Origin: Auanema rhodensis
Lineage: Eukaryota > Nematoda > Chromadorea > Rhabditida > Rhabditidae
Assembly (NCBI GenBank): GCA_964057225.1
Contig: OZ059898.1
Location: 6,076,001 to 6,140,000, forward strand
DNA: 64,000 nucleotides
Direction of reading: 5' to 3'
Numbering within the stretch: the stretch's first letter is position 1; each line of letters begins with the position of its first letter. A program made the position numbers and the translations under genes. This document shows, piece by piece, positions 1 through 13,165 of the stretch. The notes under the pieces were generated by a model, which saw only the letters and a list, made by a program, of their open reading frames with translations, did not search any database and was not told the DNA's origin.

Positions 1-3000
1 ACACATACTATGGCTATTAAGGGAATATAGAAAGCGGTAGCAGTTGAAAATACCTGTAAATAGCATTATATTATATAATTTCAATTATACTTTCATTTTA
101 TTTTCTCTATTGTTTGTTAATAAACATTTTGTTTATGTTAGTTTGGGTACTGTAGCTTTACAATCGTGATAGTCTACAGTTATTTCTGTTAACTTCTGTA
201 GGATATGCATGATTTTTATATTTTAATAGCATAGTTAACAAGCTTATGGCATGCGGCTTGTATTTTTTTCTTTGAAAAAGTTCTGAACAATTATTATTCA
301 TTGCCTTAGGGAAAAATAAAATAAACTTCAGCATAGTTAAATGTCCAATGGTAAGAACTCAAGTGATTTACTATCTATAGAAGCATTTATCATTTTTTTG
401 AAAAAAAAATATTTAAATACTTTTTCAGTAAGCATTTTGTGATAAACGATTACATTCAATTTCAAAAAAATAAAGAAAAACCAACATTTCAAAAGCATCA
501 TGAATGGCTACTTAAACTGAAAAAATGTGTTCATATTTTCTTGCAAATGTGGTTCAAAAAATGTCTAGAACAACAATATTGAATAGGTTTCGAACTTCTG
601 TTTTGAGTTTGAATTCATGTCACTGCTTCCATACTATTTCAGGAGTTTGCTTTGCCTTTTTTTTGAGAATCCGGAAATAATGTCTAGCGAATGTGGTGAA
701 ATACAAATTTCCTTCCGGGAATTTTATCATGATTGAATTAACTGTGATGATGAAAGGAAAGAATACCACTTTTACTTGATAGATGTTAATGTAACTATGT
801 TATAGTTAGCAATTATATACATATATGTATGTATATATATATATATATTGAATAGATGATTATGAGTTTTTAGATGAATTGAGACGAACCTGATAACTGA
901 TTTGCTGGCTGATTAAACATTTATGTTCAATATTCACTCGATCATCAAAGCCATCGTCCTTAAATAAATCAATTAGAAAAGCATTTTTTCTTCTTCAAAG
1001 TTTAATATAATATTCAGTATTTATATTATTTTTTGAGCATTTCATACTTTCCATCCTGCAAATGGAGCTAAACTGATGAGTAATGATGTCATCCATATAC
1101 AAGCCAACATGAGCGTGACACGACGTGGAGTTCGATTTTGAACATATGAAATATCAGTGATAGACCAATATCTAAATAATTTATTATTATAATATTTTAT
1201 TTATTTTTACTAAAGATATATATAAAATCTATTTGCTAACCTATCAAGAGCAATGGCTACTAGATGAAGAATTGATGCTGTGCAAACGAGCACATCTACT
1301 GATATCCAGAAATCACAAAGTGCAACGCCCAATCGCCATGCTCCGGTAACAGTTGACCATGCTCCAAGCGGCGTTACGATAATTCCCACCTATAATCGTT
1401 CAGTTTTTTTTTTCAACAAAATTATATTTAAGTGACTAATGATTATTGAGAGCCTAAGGCAATTTTCTTATTTCTATGTAAACATTAAAATTAGAGGATT
1501 GTTAGTGGACCAAAAGTTCGTGAGTTTTCTTCTTCTTGTTTAAATTAAGAAGTTCTTTCTGACTAACAGCTTAAAGCCGTTGGGTCCCGTTCAAATGCCC
1601 TCAGGGGGTTCAAGCAAATACCATAGAATGACTCAAAACGATCTCACGACTTGTCGTCTTTTTAAAGTCAAATAAAATAGAAAAAGTGGGAAATATTTAA
1701 AGTTTATAGATTAGTTTTATTTGATTTTCTAAAAAAAAAATTAAAAAAAAAACAGAAATTCATATGCTCATGTATCCACTGTGGGTATTGCTGATTTCTT
1801 TTTAAATTCTCAATTGCATTTGATGATCATTCTTTTATATAAATATAATATATTTATATTTAAGTTTTCATTTGAAAATATGGCAATTTTTGTTTAAAAC
1901 TAGCTACTTTTCTCCATTTAATCAAACGAGGTGGACATTTGGAAAGGAGTAAAGGGACAGGAGGCTAGTCACATGCTCAGCTTTCATTTGAGATCATAGG
2001 TCCTTTTGCTAGAAGCAAAGCTGAATAAAATGAGATAAACTATGTTGATAGTAATAATTGAAATTGAAATATTATGAAAAAGCATAGCTTCTTAGAAATA
2101 GCTATAATATAATATTTTGGAAAGGTAAGTGTGACCTGAACGAGATTTTATATTTCAGCAACTTTTAAACTTTTTTTTTCTGATTTTATCCCTTTTTCCT
2201 TTTCAACATGAAGCCGAAGGAATTTGAATGTGAGAAATCAACATCTAATAGATGATTTCTCTTTCTTTTCTCCGTGCTCGTCTTCTTCCATCTGACTGCT
2301 CAACGTCGCCGATTCAATTGGAAGGGTCTAAGAGCGAATTTTTGGTGAAAAATTAAGTTAGAAGATGGCCAGACAACCAGATAAATTATCGAATTGCATT
2401 TCTTTCCTACTTCTTTATTTCATCTATTTTTCTTTGTCTATTGAAAAGATAGTTTGATCTAGCATACACTATCAGACATATTCAGTGAAAAGTCAAAAAG
2501 TGGAGTTGAAATCGATTGAATAGCAACATTTCAACATAATATTTTTAAATTCTCCAATTCATTCAATTTGTGAATGGATTCTTAATTGCATCCATGCTGA
2601 ATAAGGTATGTTGAGGCTGCGGTGAAGAGGATGAGGACACGCTGAGTGAGGGAAGCCATCATTCTTAACGTTGTGTCTCCGTCAGATTTCCGATGCCTAA
2701 CTAACCAGCGACAACGATGGTTGAAAGCTCGTGGAAAGCTTCCAGATACCCTTTATGTTTTACTTCGTTTCCAGCTAATATATATCACCGTTTTTGGCTT
2801 TACTTTTCCCTCGTAATATATAGATACATACATGTATGTATATACTACTAGATGAACAACGGGTAAGCCTGAGCTTACATAAAAGAAGGTGGAAAATGCG
2901 TATGTACACAACTCTTCTACTTCATTCTCCTCTAACCTTGAACAGCTAAAGTGGTTGATGAAGCTGTGTGAGAGAGCAAGAGGAAAGTTTGTATGTGTGT

Positions 3001-5287
3001 CTTTGTGTGAAGCTTAACGAAGCTAGCATGATAGCTTCAATCTTCCAAAAGACACCCATTTCAAAATTTTAAACAAGATGGGAGAGAAACAGATGCGGGA
3101 AACTCAGAATATGGGCAAGATCTTTTCATTAAACGTCATTGGTCAAAATGACATTTTCAAAAAGTTGTTTCTATTCAATGATGTTCACTTTGCACAAAAC
3201 TTGCCGGAAGTATATATGTATAATACTTCTCAGTTTTTGAATAGAGGAAACAAAAAGTGAGCTCATGCAATCGGATTTCATGAATTTTTTATCACAAACA
3301 TGTCTAATTTCTAATTTGGATACAATATTAGATATAGTTGGAACGGATCTTTTTAGAGTATCTTCCGATGAGGAATAGTGCGATGAGGATTCGATGATTT
3401 TATAATAAATTCCTGGAAGAATTTCTCGAAAAATTCCTGAGAAATATAGAAAGTAAACATAATTTTTGTTCAAATTTTAATGATCAAGATATTAATAGAT
3501 TTGAATTAGAAATTCCTTTATTTCACCATATAACATATCTTATAATCTCATAAGAGTATTTTTTCTCTCTACTTGACTGTCCGAAAAGTGAATGTTTCCT
3601 GTTTTTCTTCGGCTAATTGCTATACTATATAAATTACTGATTCGATATAGTAAATTTGCCTCATTCTGACGTAACAGATTTTCAGATAATCCTACTTCTC
3701 CCTTGGGTTTACTTTTTCACCTATTTTCAGTTGATTATTCGAAAAATTATCTTATAGAAGCATTTCAATGACAAGCTTTTCTAACAGAATACTTCAATGT
3801 TCCGTACTTCTTTTTCAGAAAAAAAAGCTGGGAAATCAATTAAAACCAAAAAAAAAGTTGCAACCAATATATCTCTGTTTTGAGATGAAAAAAAAGAAAA
3901 AATATATTTTAGTAATGGATCTAAGATCAAAACCACGTCATCATCCTGAAGAACTTTTGAGATGTCCAGATTTCCTTAGTTGATGAAGCCGAGAAACAAA
4001 ATTATTTCTCGCAAAGTGTTGAAAGCGTTGAGGAAATAGAGCATCGTCGCCTATCTACCTTATAAGCAGATTGATGTTCGATTCAAAGAAAATTTCAGTC
4101 AGAAAAAAAAAGAAAAAAAAGAATTATTTCTTCCTTTTTTTCAAATTTGAATAAAAAAAGCCAGGGAACAGTATTATTAGAAAAATTTTAATAATAAATA
4201 ACTTTGTATATTCTATATTTTAAAATGCAAGAAGCTCTGAATATCATCCAAAAGCAGAGAAAAGAAATAAAAAGCATTTCCGAATTTACACATAACGTTT
4301 GATGTGGCTAGGCTTGTTGCAATAAGGTTCGCAGAGTAGGGTTATAAAGCTGGAAAAAAGAATGATGACAACTCATCAAACTTTCTCCCAAAAACTTTTT
4401 TCATTTTTACCTTCTCGCTGTCGATTTCTTTTTCATTCTGTTTCCTGATCCTTTCAATATCCCTGGAGTGTCGAATGAAATTTTTTGAAGAATTGGAAGA
4501 AATTGAAACATTCGTGTATATGTATATGTATATTATATATATAATATACAAGAATAAGTTATATAATTTACTAAATATACTCATAACTGTCATCATTAGA
4601 ATCATCATGACTAAATCAATATAATAATTTGAAAGAATATAAGAAATAATAACTGTTTCTCAGCAACCCTGAAGTTAAATGACTTATGCTCATCATTTTA
4701 GATAATGCTCTTCAAGCTCTTCAGTCTCATTTTGCTGATTTTCAGTGACAACATTCAATGAAAATGTCATTTTTGAAATATAAAATAATAGAGAGAATAG
4801 CAATATATTCCTCTTTTTTTTCTATATTATACAATAGTATAAAATCATCACATTGTGTAAATAGAGACGGTTCATGAGATTCATATGTCATGCTTTCAAT
4901 TCATGACGTCATGTGTGTCATCGTCTGAATCTTTGTAATTCTCCGTCTGATGTTGACTATCTCCTGAATATGTTATAACTAATCGAATTATGAGACAGTT
5001 GAGCTTAGGCTTCTGAGAGCCAATAGCATTCAATTTTTCCTATCGTGTTTAACAATAGAAAAGATCCCGCTGAGTCGTCTACTTCTTCCTTGTCGGTATG
5101 CATTGGACAATTTCACGACAGCCCATTAAATTCATCCTACACACGAAAAATATATATCATTGAGATTGAAGCAATAGTTAATGAAACTAAATAATAACTA
5201 TATAAATACTATATCTGATTGTAAGAAGAGATATATATGTATATAGATTATGATATAAAGAGGAATTAGGAGAGAGAGAGAGAGAGT

Positions 5288-5327
<40 letters not shown>

Positions 5328-6974
5328 GATTGAAAATGTAATAGATTTGAAGCAATTATAAAGCGAAAATATTATACAATTATGATTAGTTTACATGAGG
5401 AAAAATGATTTTTTCCTTTTACTTATTCATACTTTACTTTTTATTTTTGTCGTCTTTGAAAAAACCTTTTCACTTTATAAAATAAAGGAAAAACAACAGT
5501 ATAGTATAACTAAAAAGCAAACGTATTGTTCCGAGCTCCATTCATGGTAACACCAAATGGGCAACGAAAATATATGGTAAATAATAACAAATTTACTTTA
5601 AATAAATAAATTTTTTGATATGTTTGGTTATTTCTAACTATACTTGATCAATGTTTCTTTATTTCTTTGCAAACTCACAATAACGTTTAACCAAAATTTC
5701 ATTGTTCATTATGTTCACTTAGAAAACATTGAATTCAAGTATACTATTGCTCAATCTCAATGACAATCTTTCTGTACTTCTAGCAATTTATCTTATTTTA
5801 ACACTTCTGATTCTGCTTCTTCATAAGATTGTGACCATGCTGTCCTTCTAGCTTCCGGGGCACGAAATTCTAGGAATTGCTTCTGAGCTTTTGAAATCCA
5901 GGACATAATGGAAATCCTAGGCTAATCCTAACTCTTTCTACATGAAGTCGAAAAAATGGATTTCCAAATTTCAAAACATGTAAATAAAGGCTAAGGTAAA
6001 GGCTTGAGACGGTTACAAAAACATAATGCAATTCGATAGGGATTTCAGTGCTAATCATGCTCTCGGCTTCTTTCAAAATCCTTCTATTTTAGCCTAACAA
6101 ACTGTAGTTTTTGACCTATTTGTCTTAGTTATGAAAAAGAAACCAACTATTCTTATGCTTACTTGCAGAATTTCGAAATTTAGAGAAATAAGAACAAAAA
6201 GAAATGAATATTTGCTTCTGCAGCAGCATTAGCAAAAAAAAACATATAAATCGGAAAGATTGAAAATGAACTATCAAAGCTTCAATGATGTCTACTTCGT
6301 CGTGGACGACGATTGAGAATCCAAAGAATAATATAAATAAATTATAGAAGCAGGAAAAACGGCAGTCGATGCGATTTTAACACGCTTAACGGATGTTTCA
6401 TAAGAAAAAATCGTATGAGAAGACGTGGCCAATGAAGAGGATATAGCAACTACAACCTTTTTTCTTTTTTTTTCAAATTTCAGAATATTAATCTCATATT
6501 GATTGAATATTTTCAAATTCATGAGAGTATAACTTTCAGTGTTTAGTACATAGCAATTTGCATGAAAGTAAAACTCACGATTAAATCCGCCACAGCTAAC
6601 GAGAAGATCAAATAGTATTGTGGACGATTCCGTAAGTCTCGTTCACAACAGATTGCCAACAACACGAAGACATTACCAATGACACATGATAGAATTAGAA
6701 GTGATAATACAGCAGCAAGTACAACTGTTTCCAATAAGGGCCTTGGTATTTCATTCAGCTGGTCAGTTATTGAAGATACATCATTCAACAAGCTGGATGA
6801 TGCTAGCAATTGATCGATGTGCAAAGGTGATGAGGTGACAATTGGACTAAACTCATCCGATATGGATGCAAGTAGTACATCATCACCATCCAATGACCAT
6901 ACAGTTGTTACTAGAAGACTGAGAATCGGAAGGCACGGCGATAAGTGTGAAAACGGCGAACCTTCCAACAACAT
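1..6974 (-). CDS. Biogenic-amine GPCR, serotonin 5-HT1-like (partial, 3' part beyond the left edge)
   Basis: A rhodopsin-family receptor for a biogenic amine, expected in the plasma membrane and coupled to G proteins. Exons on the minus strand are 6579-6974, 1241-1389, 1048-1171, 890-958 and 1-53 (cut by the window edge); all phases agree. The first exon gives a long N-terminus with a hydrophobic stretch, then TM1 (VIGNVFVLL) and TM2 (LAVADL). Exon 2 completes TM2 and gives TM3 with the conserved Cys (LCDF), the amine-binding Asp (SVDVL) and the start of the DRY box (IALD). Exon 3 has RYWSITD and TM4 ending in GWK. Exon 4 has the loop Cys (HKCLIS), and the last exon starts TM5 (ATAFYIPL). The loop pattern GWKDD...CLISQ..SYQVF resembles 5-HT1 receptors (SER-4 type in nematodes), from memory; an octopamine or tyramine receptor is possible. 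Met at 6974 is the chosen start, but the frame stays open upstream to a possible acceptor near 7009, so a 5' exon may exist. Confidence 0.85.
1390..6578 (-). other. Long first intron of the amine receptor
   Basis: The 5.2 kb intron lies between a GTGAGT donor at 6578 and an acceptor at 1390. It is AT-rich with many A and T runs, a GA microsatellite at 5269-5328 and a perfect 12-bp palindrome CATGACGTCATG at 4902-4913. A GC-richer patch at about 2620-2760 holds a short hydrophobic reading frame on the minus strand. No convincing nested gene was seen. Confidence 0.7.
5269..5328. repeat. (GA)n microsatellite
   Basis: About 60 nt of GA repeats with a few interruptions, inside the first intron of the amine receptor. 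Confidence 0.95.
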
Positions 6975-7189
6975 AGCTAATACTGTTTGTTGAGCATCTA
7001 GAAGAAATATAATTTAGAAGAGTATAGTATAAGTTTAACATAGTATATAATATAAAGATAAAGAGGACACACAAAACAAAAAACAATGCAAAATAAAACA
7101 AAAATAGTCGAATAAGAAGACAAAATGACAGCAAATGGTCGAACAAGATAGAACAAGATAGAAAATGATGGGGAGGAGGAGTTCAAATG

Positions 7190-7295
7190 CAGAAAAGGGG
7201 TTCCTACAACATCTCAATCGTAGCTCCGCCTTATTCACTTCGTACCCCTAGGCGTCTCTAGCGAAATAAAACTCCGCCCCTTTCCGCATTTGCAC
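7190..7295 (-). promoter_or_regulatory. GC-box-like cluster upstream of the amine receptor
   Basis: A GC-rich patch in AT-rich DNA about 220 nt upstream of the first receptor exon. On the minus strand it carries GGGGCGGAG and, 50 nt on, GGCGGAGC, both like Sp/KLF sites. A promoter role is inferred from position and composition only; no TATA box was identified. Confidence 0.35.
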
Positions 7296-8244
7296 TTCGA
7301 CATTTAGAAACATAATGCTAAAAGAGGAAATATGGATAAAACTTCGTGTGGTTGATAATACCAAAATAGAATCAAGATATCTAAATAAAGATTGAAGACA
7401 GGAAATGTGGCCAATCCTAAATAACTGATTACGTAGATACGTTTTTTGATTTTTGGCTCAATTCCTCGCATTTTTCTTTTACTATATGTATGTATTTTGA
7501 TTGAATTATGATGCATTCATATTAATTTGCTGATCAGAATGCATCTAACTATATGAATATATAGAAATAGTAAAAAATTTTCTTCTTTTGGTTTAAAATT
7601 TTGAGAAAAAATAAGAAATAATAGATATAATACAGTATGTATATGCATATATAGCCATTCGATGTGTATGAAAAATGAAAACAATATTTTTTTGAAAATA
7701 CGATAAGTATTTCAAACTAAAATTTCCATATTATATGATGATTACTTAATTATAAAATGTTTTTTTTACTAATAGCTACAACTTATTGGCTTTATTTCAT
7801 TTTTTAAAGGTTTTTTTTTGCAAAAAAATATAAATATTATAATTTGATCAGTAAACAAAAATAAATAAAAAACAATTTTTTTATAAAAATAAAACATTGT
7901 TCTATTTTAAAACAAAATTGCTGTTCAAAAGACTGAAAAAGTCAAAGCTTTAAAGCAGAAAATCATACATAACTATCAGGAAGATGTGACTCTCAATGTG
8001 AAGTATCGCTAAAAGATTTGATTCAAATTTAGAAAAGAAGGTAGGTTTAAGTTATAAGATGGAAATGGGGAAGCAATGTCAATTTAGTTATATAACAATT
8101 CGATTAATCGTCCATTTTCAAGTGGAAGTTATGATAAAGGGATCTCTTGCTCACTTATCCTATATCCTTCAATTCTTTTTTTCTCTTTTTCTCTTTTAAC
8201 ATCAGCTTCTTTCACTATTTCTTGCCTTTTTTTAACTTTAGCTG

Positions 8245-8245
<1 letters not shown>

Positions 8246-8280
<35 letters not shown>

Positions 8281-8293
8281 ATGTCTCTCTCTC
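8246..8293. repeat. (CT)n microsatellite
   Basis: CT repeats of about 48 nt inside a longer pyrimidine-rich stretch (8150-8300). Confidence 0.95.
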
Positions 8294-11200
8294 ATTCACT
8301 CTGCCAATCAGTTCTACCATAAATTCAATTTTTCTATAAAATTATCACTAAAGATCAGTGATATCTTGATGAAGAAATTCAATTTATGCTTCAGAAGTAT
8401 ATATTTGCAACTTGAAAAATGAATTTTCCATATTAAGAAGAAAACAATTCTAAAAAGAACATGTGAGTATAGGTGATATGGGCGTGCAAAGTGAGATACA
8501 TGTATATCTCGTATGGAATGGCAATTCCAACTAATTTTCTTCGAATCACATGGTTAGTATGGTCAGCTGTCATTGTGCTTTTAATTATATTGAAATAGAC
8601 TTAAATGATCAGTCTCAGAATAAGATCAGAAAATTTAAATTCATTTATTCTCAGAAATACGGATGAAAAAAAACTTTTTTTTATCAGAATACATCTTTTT
8701 CCTCTTTTTTCTGTTATAAATCTGTTGAAGAGTCAAAAAGGACATAGTAAGCGCGACGACGTCTAGATAAACCCGATTGAGATGTTGAAAAGTACATGAT
8801 TTCTGAGTAAGAAAGAAGAAAAAAGAAAGTTAAAATTAAAAAGTGACAGAACATAATAGAACAATTGCGTAAAAGAGCATTTGTCGTCTAAAATTTTGAA
8901 CAAAAAAAATGGATTTACAAGTACTTATCAGACATACATTTTTATGTTTTTAATATTATGCATATAAGACAAAATTATATATTTTAATATTTAAAGATAG
9001 CAATTTTCGTTCATAAACTAAACTTTTTCAAATCTAAATAATGTGATTATTGAATCTTTATTTAAACTTGAAAAAAATTGTTAAAGTTTTGAACAGTAAA
9101 TAGTTTAATTATAAAAATGATGCATAGTTTATAATTTAAAAGATAATGATGTAGACAAACAATTGGAAGCTGAAAATAGCTGATAACTAGGTAATTATTA
9201 ATGATAACTGAACAGTTAAAAAACTGAATAATACTAATATGCTATTAGTAATTTTTCATATATAAATAATATATAAAATATTTCAGAATTTTCTCTAAAT
9301 TTACTATGAATATATAATAATATACTACCAAGTAAAAGAGGTTGTTTAATGAGAAGACCGAGATTGAGATTCAGAAAAGGTTCGAAGATGTAGGACGACA
9401 GAGGGATGAAAAAGAAGAAAGAGACTTAAAAGAAAAGCAGAAAGAGAGAAAAAAGAAAACATAGAGGGAGAGAGAGAGAGAGATACTGATTTTGAGAAAA
9501 TTAAAAAGGATGTACTCAGAAATATAAAAAAAATTAGAAGGAAGTAGGAATGTGATGCTATGCAGTTGGTGAATCAGATTTTGAACAAGTTATGTGAGAG
9601 AAAATTATGTATCATTCAAACATTTTCCTATTTTATAATCTAATGTTATAGAATAGTTATATGATCGAATATCCAGATAAACTGAATCTGAAAGCATAGC
9701 ACCAAAATTCACTTCATTATTGCTCATTCTTTTAATTTTGAAATCAAATTTTGAAAATAATTTTCTTCAAATTATCTTAAACATAAGCGTGATGTTTGTT
9801 GTCCAACTTTCTGTTATTTTGGCTCATCAAACAGAAGAGAGATATTCTCAAAATCTTTGAACCTGTGTCTTCCTAATCAAAAACAAAAAAAAAAAAAAGA
9901 TTTTTTTTCTAGATAAAAACATTTTTATAGATAAAAGAGCATTATCTTTGCACATTTGCTCTAAAAAAAGCCAATTCATATAATTTTTTCTTTAAATTAA
10001 ATTAATTCAATTAAATTGTCAATAAACGGTGAGTTGATAGACGTTTTGTAAGGTTATAAGTTTGTATACTTTAAGTTTCAATTTATAAGTCATTGGTCAT
10101 AGATTAATTTTTTTTACATAAAATTGGGTTAAACTTTGAAAACGGAACTACATGATCTGCTCACACGACCGCTGCATGATCGCCGAACAATAATCTTCAA
10201 GTTTTCTTTATTGATGTTCAAAAAAAGCTCTCGAAGTATTGAAAAAGAGAGGATAAAAACAAATAAAAATTAACAAGAAATCTTAATTATATGTATGTAT
10301 ATAATCCACATTTATTTCTTCATATACAGCCTCAAAAGACCGAAAACTAGAGTTTGAACATACACATAAAGCTTGAATGAGAAGAGATAATCGAATTTTG
10401 AAGACGAGAAGAGAACCTGAGAGTGGTTTGTGGGGCATGTAGGCATGGATAAGGACTTCAAATGATTCCGTAACAGCCATCGACTGCGCCTTATTTGTGT
10501 TTTTTTTTTCGAAATTTAGGTGATTTATTTGGTAAATTTTTGAAAATTTTGCTTTTTGTCTATATTGAGTTGAGTTAATTGAATTTCTACAGCATCAATT
10601 CAGAATAATGAAGCTGTTATCTTGCAATTTGAAAAGCATGTAATCAGTGAGTAAATTAATAACAAAAACTATAAAATTGGAAATAAGTTTAACTAAATTT
10701 CAAAAAAAAATAAAAATAAAAGAGAAGTCAACTAGTATATGTTGTTTATATTGCGGATGTGAGATAAATGATCAAGTTGGTCGGTAATATATCATTCACT
10801 CAAACTTCTTCTGAGTGTTTATATTGTGATAAAACCTTTTGTTTTTACATTTCAAATAGTTATTTTAACAAAAGAAAACTTTAAGAGTGTGAGAAAAGAG
10901 AGAGAGAGAGAAGAAAAAGAGAAAAACTTAAGTACTTTCGAACTTCAAATACATGGATGTACATACATACATACACATATATCTATATAAAATATCTTTT
11001 AAATGCTTTTGCAAATGTATTTTGTAAATTATTTTTTTTAGATTTATAAATTAATTCTATTATGTAAAATATTTTCGATAAAAAAAATAGAAACAACATC
11101 AAGATACGAAAAAAACATGGTCATATTATTACAAATAGTTTAATTATTAATTAAAATTAGTCATTTAATTATAAAAATAATTATATAATTACAAAAACAT

Positions 11201-11576
11201 TTAATACATTTTTTTCAAATGTTTTCAGATTGAGCAAAATACAGACATAAGTTGAATTATTTTTGAGGCTTGTTCATCAACTTGATAAATATGCAAGAAA
11301 TATGAGCAAAACTTTCATATTATCTTAGTAAAGAGCTATAAATGGAGACAAGGAAGTTCAAATGGGAAAAATATAAATAATCACTCAAGTATTTTTATGA
11401 AATCATGAGAAAGATCTAGCAATAGAGTGTGGCAAGCCCATGAACGTGTTGGACCAAGAATTGAGTTCGCGAAAATTGCCTGAGGGCAAGCCTTCCTCTT
11501 TCGGTTAACAGCCCGGATTTCAGCTTTAGAGTGCCTGGCCAGCTGCCCCTCATTCCGGCATTTGCTCTTCTTGTCC

Positions 11577-11720
11577 CACCCTCCCTACTTCTCTTTCTTT
11601 CTAATCTCTCTCTCTTTTTCTTTTTATTCAGACTCTTCCTATCCTTCTCTCATTTTCTCTCATCTTTCTCTTTCACATCTTCACTTATCCTCTTGTAGAA
11701 GCGAAGAATTATTCCACTTC
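11577..11720. repeat. Pyrimidine-rich tract
   Basis: About 140 nt made mostly of C and T on the plus strand, following a GC-richer patch at 11420-11560. The open frame across it is explained by composition. Confidence 0.8.
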
Positions 11721-13060
11721 TTACCCTTTTCCAGCATTTTTACTCTGTATATTCTATCTATTAGATAAAAAAAATGGTTTTCGTTTAGGCGTTAATAGAT
11801 ATCCGGAAGCACTGTAGGAAAGAAAGGCAATTTTCTTCTTAAGAAAATGAAAAATCTTCTGCAAAAATGAGGCAATGACGTGGATGAATAAAGATTGACG
11901 TCAGAAGATGATTGTATCTTGAGAATCTTCATTAAATAGTCAATGTTTTAGGATTATGAAGCATGATAAAAATCTTAGTATCTTCATATCAAGTAGTTAT
12001 TTATACATATATACACATAGTTATATAAATATATTTCTAATCTATCAGTGTCAGTATGCTGATAAATCTTCTGTCAAATATCGATATAATTTCAATTTTT
12101 GTAGAAATATTTATGTTTTTTATTATATTTAAATGTATGCGACATGAAAGGTATGACACTTCCTTACTAGCTGGTGGGAGGATTTTCGAATCACTTGGTT
12201 GAGATAGGTTTGGTAGAAAACGTTGGAATGAGTCTTTTCTAATATGCAATTAGAGAAGCTAGATGATTTCATTTTATAATTGCAAAATATAATTCTTCTT
12301 TTGAGTTATTAACAAAAGAAGTTGCCATGCAAGAAACTTGGCAAATTTGACATAGAAGCTGATGATGTTAAACTTGATTTGAGGACATGTGTCAATCTGA
12401 AATTTGTTATTTTTTGAACAGAGATATCTTCAATATCTTGGAAAGTAGGGAAAAAGTTAATCATTAAAAAAAAAAAAATTTTCTCTTAATTATATACTAT
12501 CAAGATTATACTATTTATAACAATATAGTAAAATGATATATTTAAATGAATAAATTTATCTTTGGCCCTGTCATCTTCAATATAAAATGGAAAAGTTTGA
12601 AAATTCATTTTGAGTCATATTTGACCAAAACAGCAATGAGTTTTCATCGGAAAATTCGTTTAATTCTGAGAACTAGCTGAAAAATATTTGAATCTGGTCT
12701 AAAAAGCTCTCTGATTTGATGATGATCAAAATTCTGTTACATGATTAACATGAAAAATTCATCAACTTTGTTTTTACTAGAATTAAGCTTCTTTGATAAA
12801 AAAAAACTATTTTTATATATTATATTTGAACTAACTTATTCACTAAAATGTAAAAAAGAATAATTTTGATTATATCATTTCGTTTCGTTTTAATGAAATT
12901 TTAAGTTTAAACATGGCTAATTAGAATATTTTTATCAATGTATGGTTAAATTGGGTCTGAAAAAGGCGCCAAGAAGCCATCTGCTCTTCATTCTGGGAAC
13001 TTTTAGATATGAAGTCTGAAGTAGACGAGAATGGAAAAGCTGATTAGGTCGCTGTCAATT

Positions 13061-13165
13061 TCTCTCTCTTTTCTCGTTCTATCTCTCTTTATGCCGTCTT
13101 ATTTCTCTCCCATATTTCACCATTTCATCTATTTTACTCTCATTTCCCTGTCACCCTCTTACGCC
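13061..13165. repeat. Pyrimidine-rich tract
   Basis: About 100 nt of mainly C and T on the plus strand. A 107-codon frame (13031-13354) starts in it and continues into a GC-richer 3' half; coding status is doubtful. Confidence 0.75.

Noticed and set aside
1560-1650. Possible tRNA B-box like GTTCAAATGCC / GGTTCAAGC
   Set aside because: No matching A-box, acceptor stem or anticodon arm could be folded.
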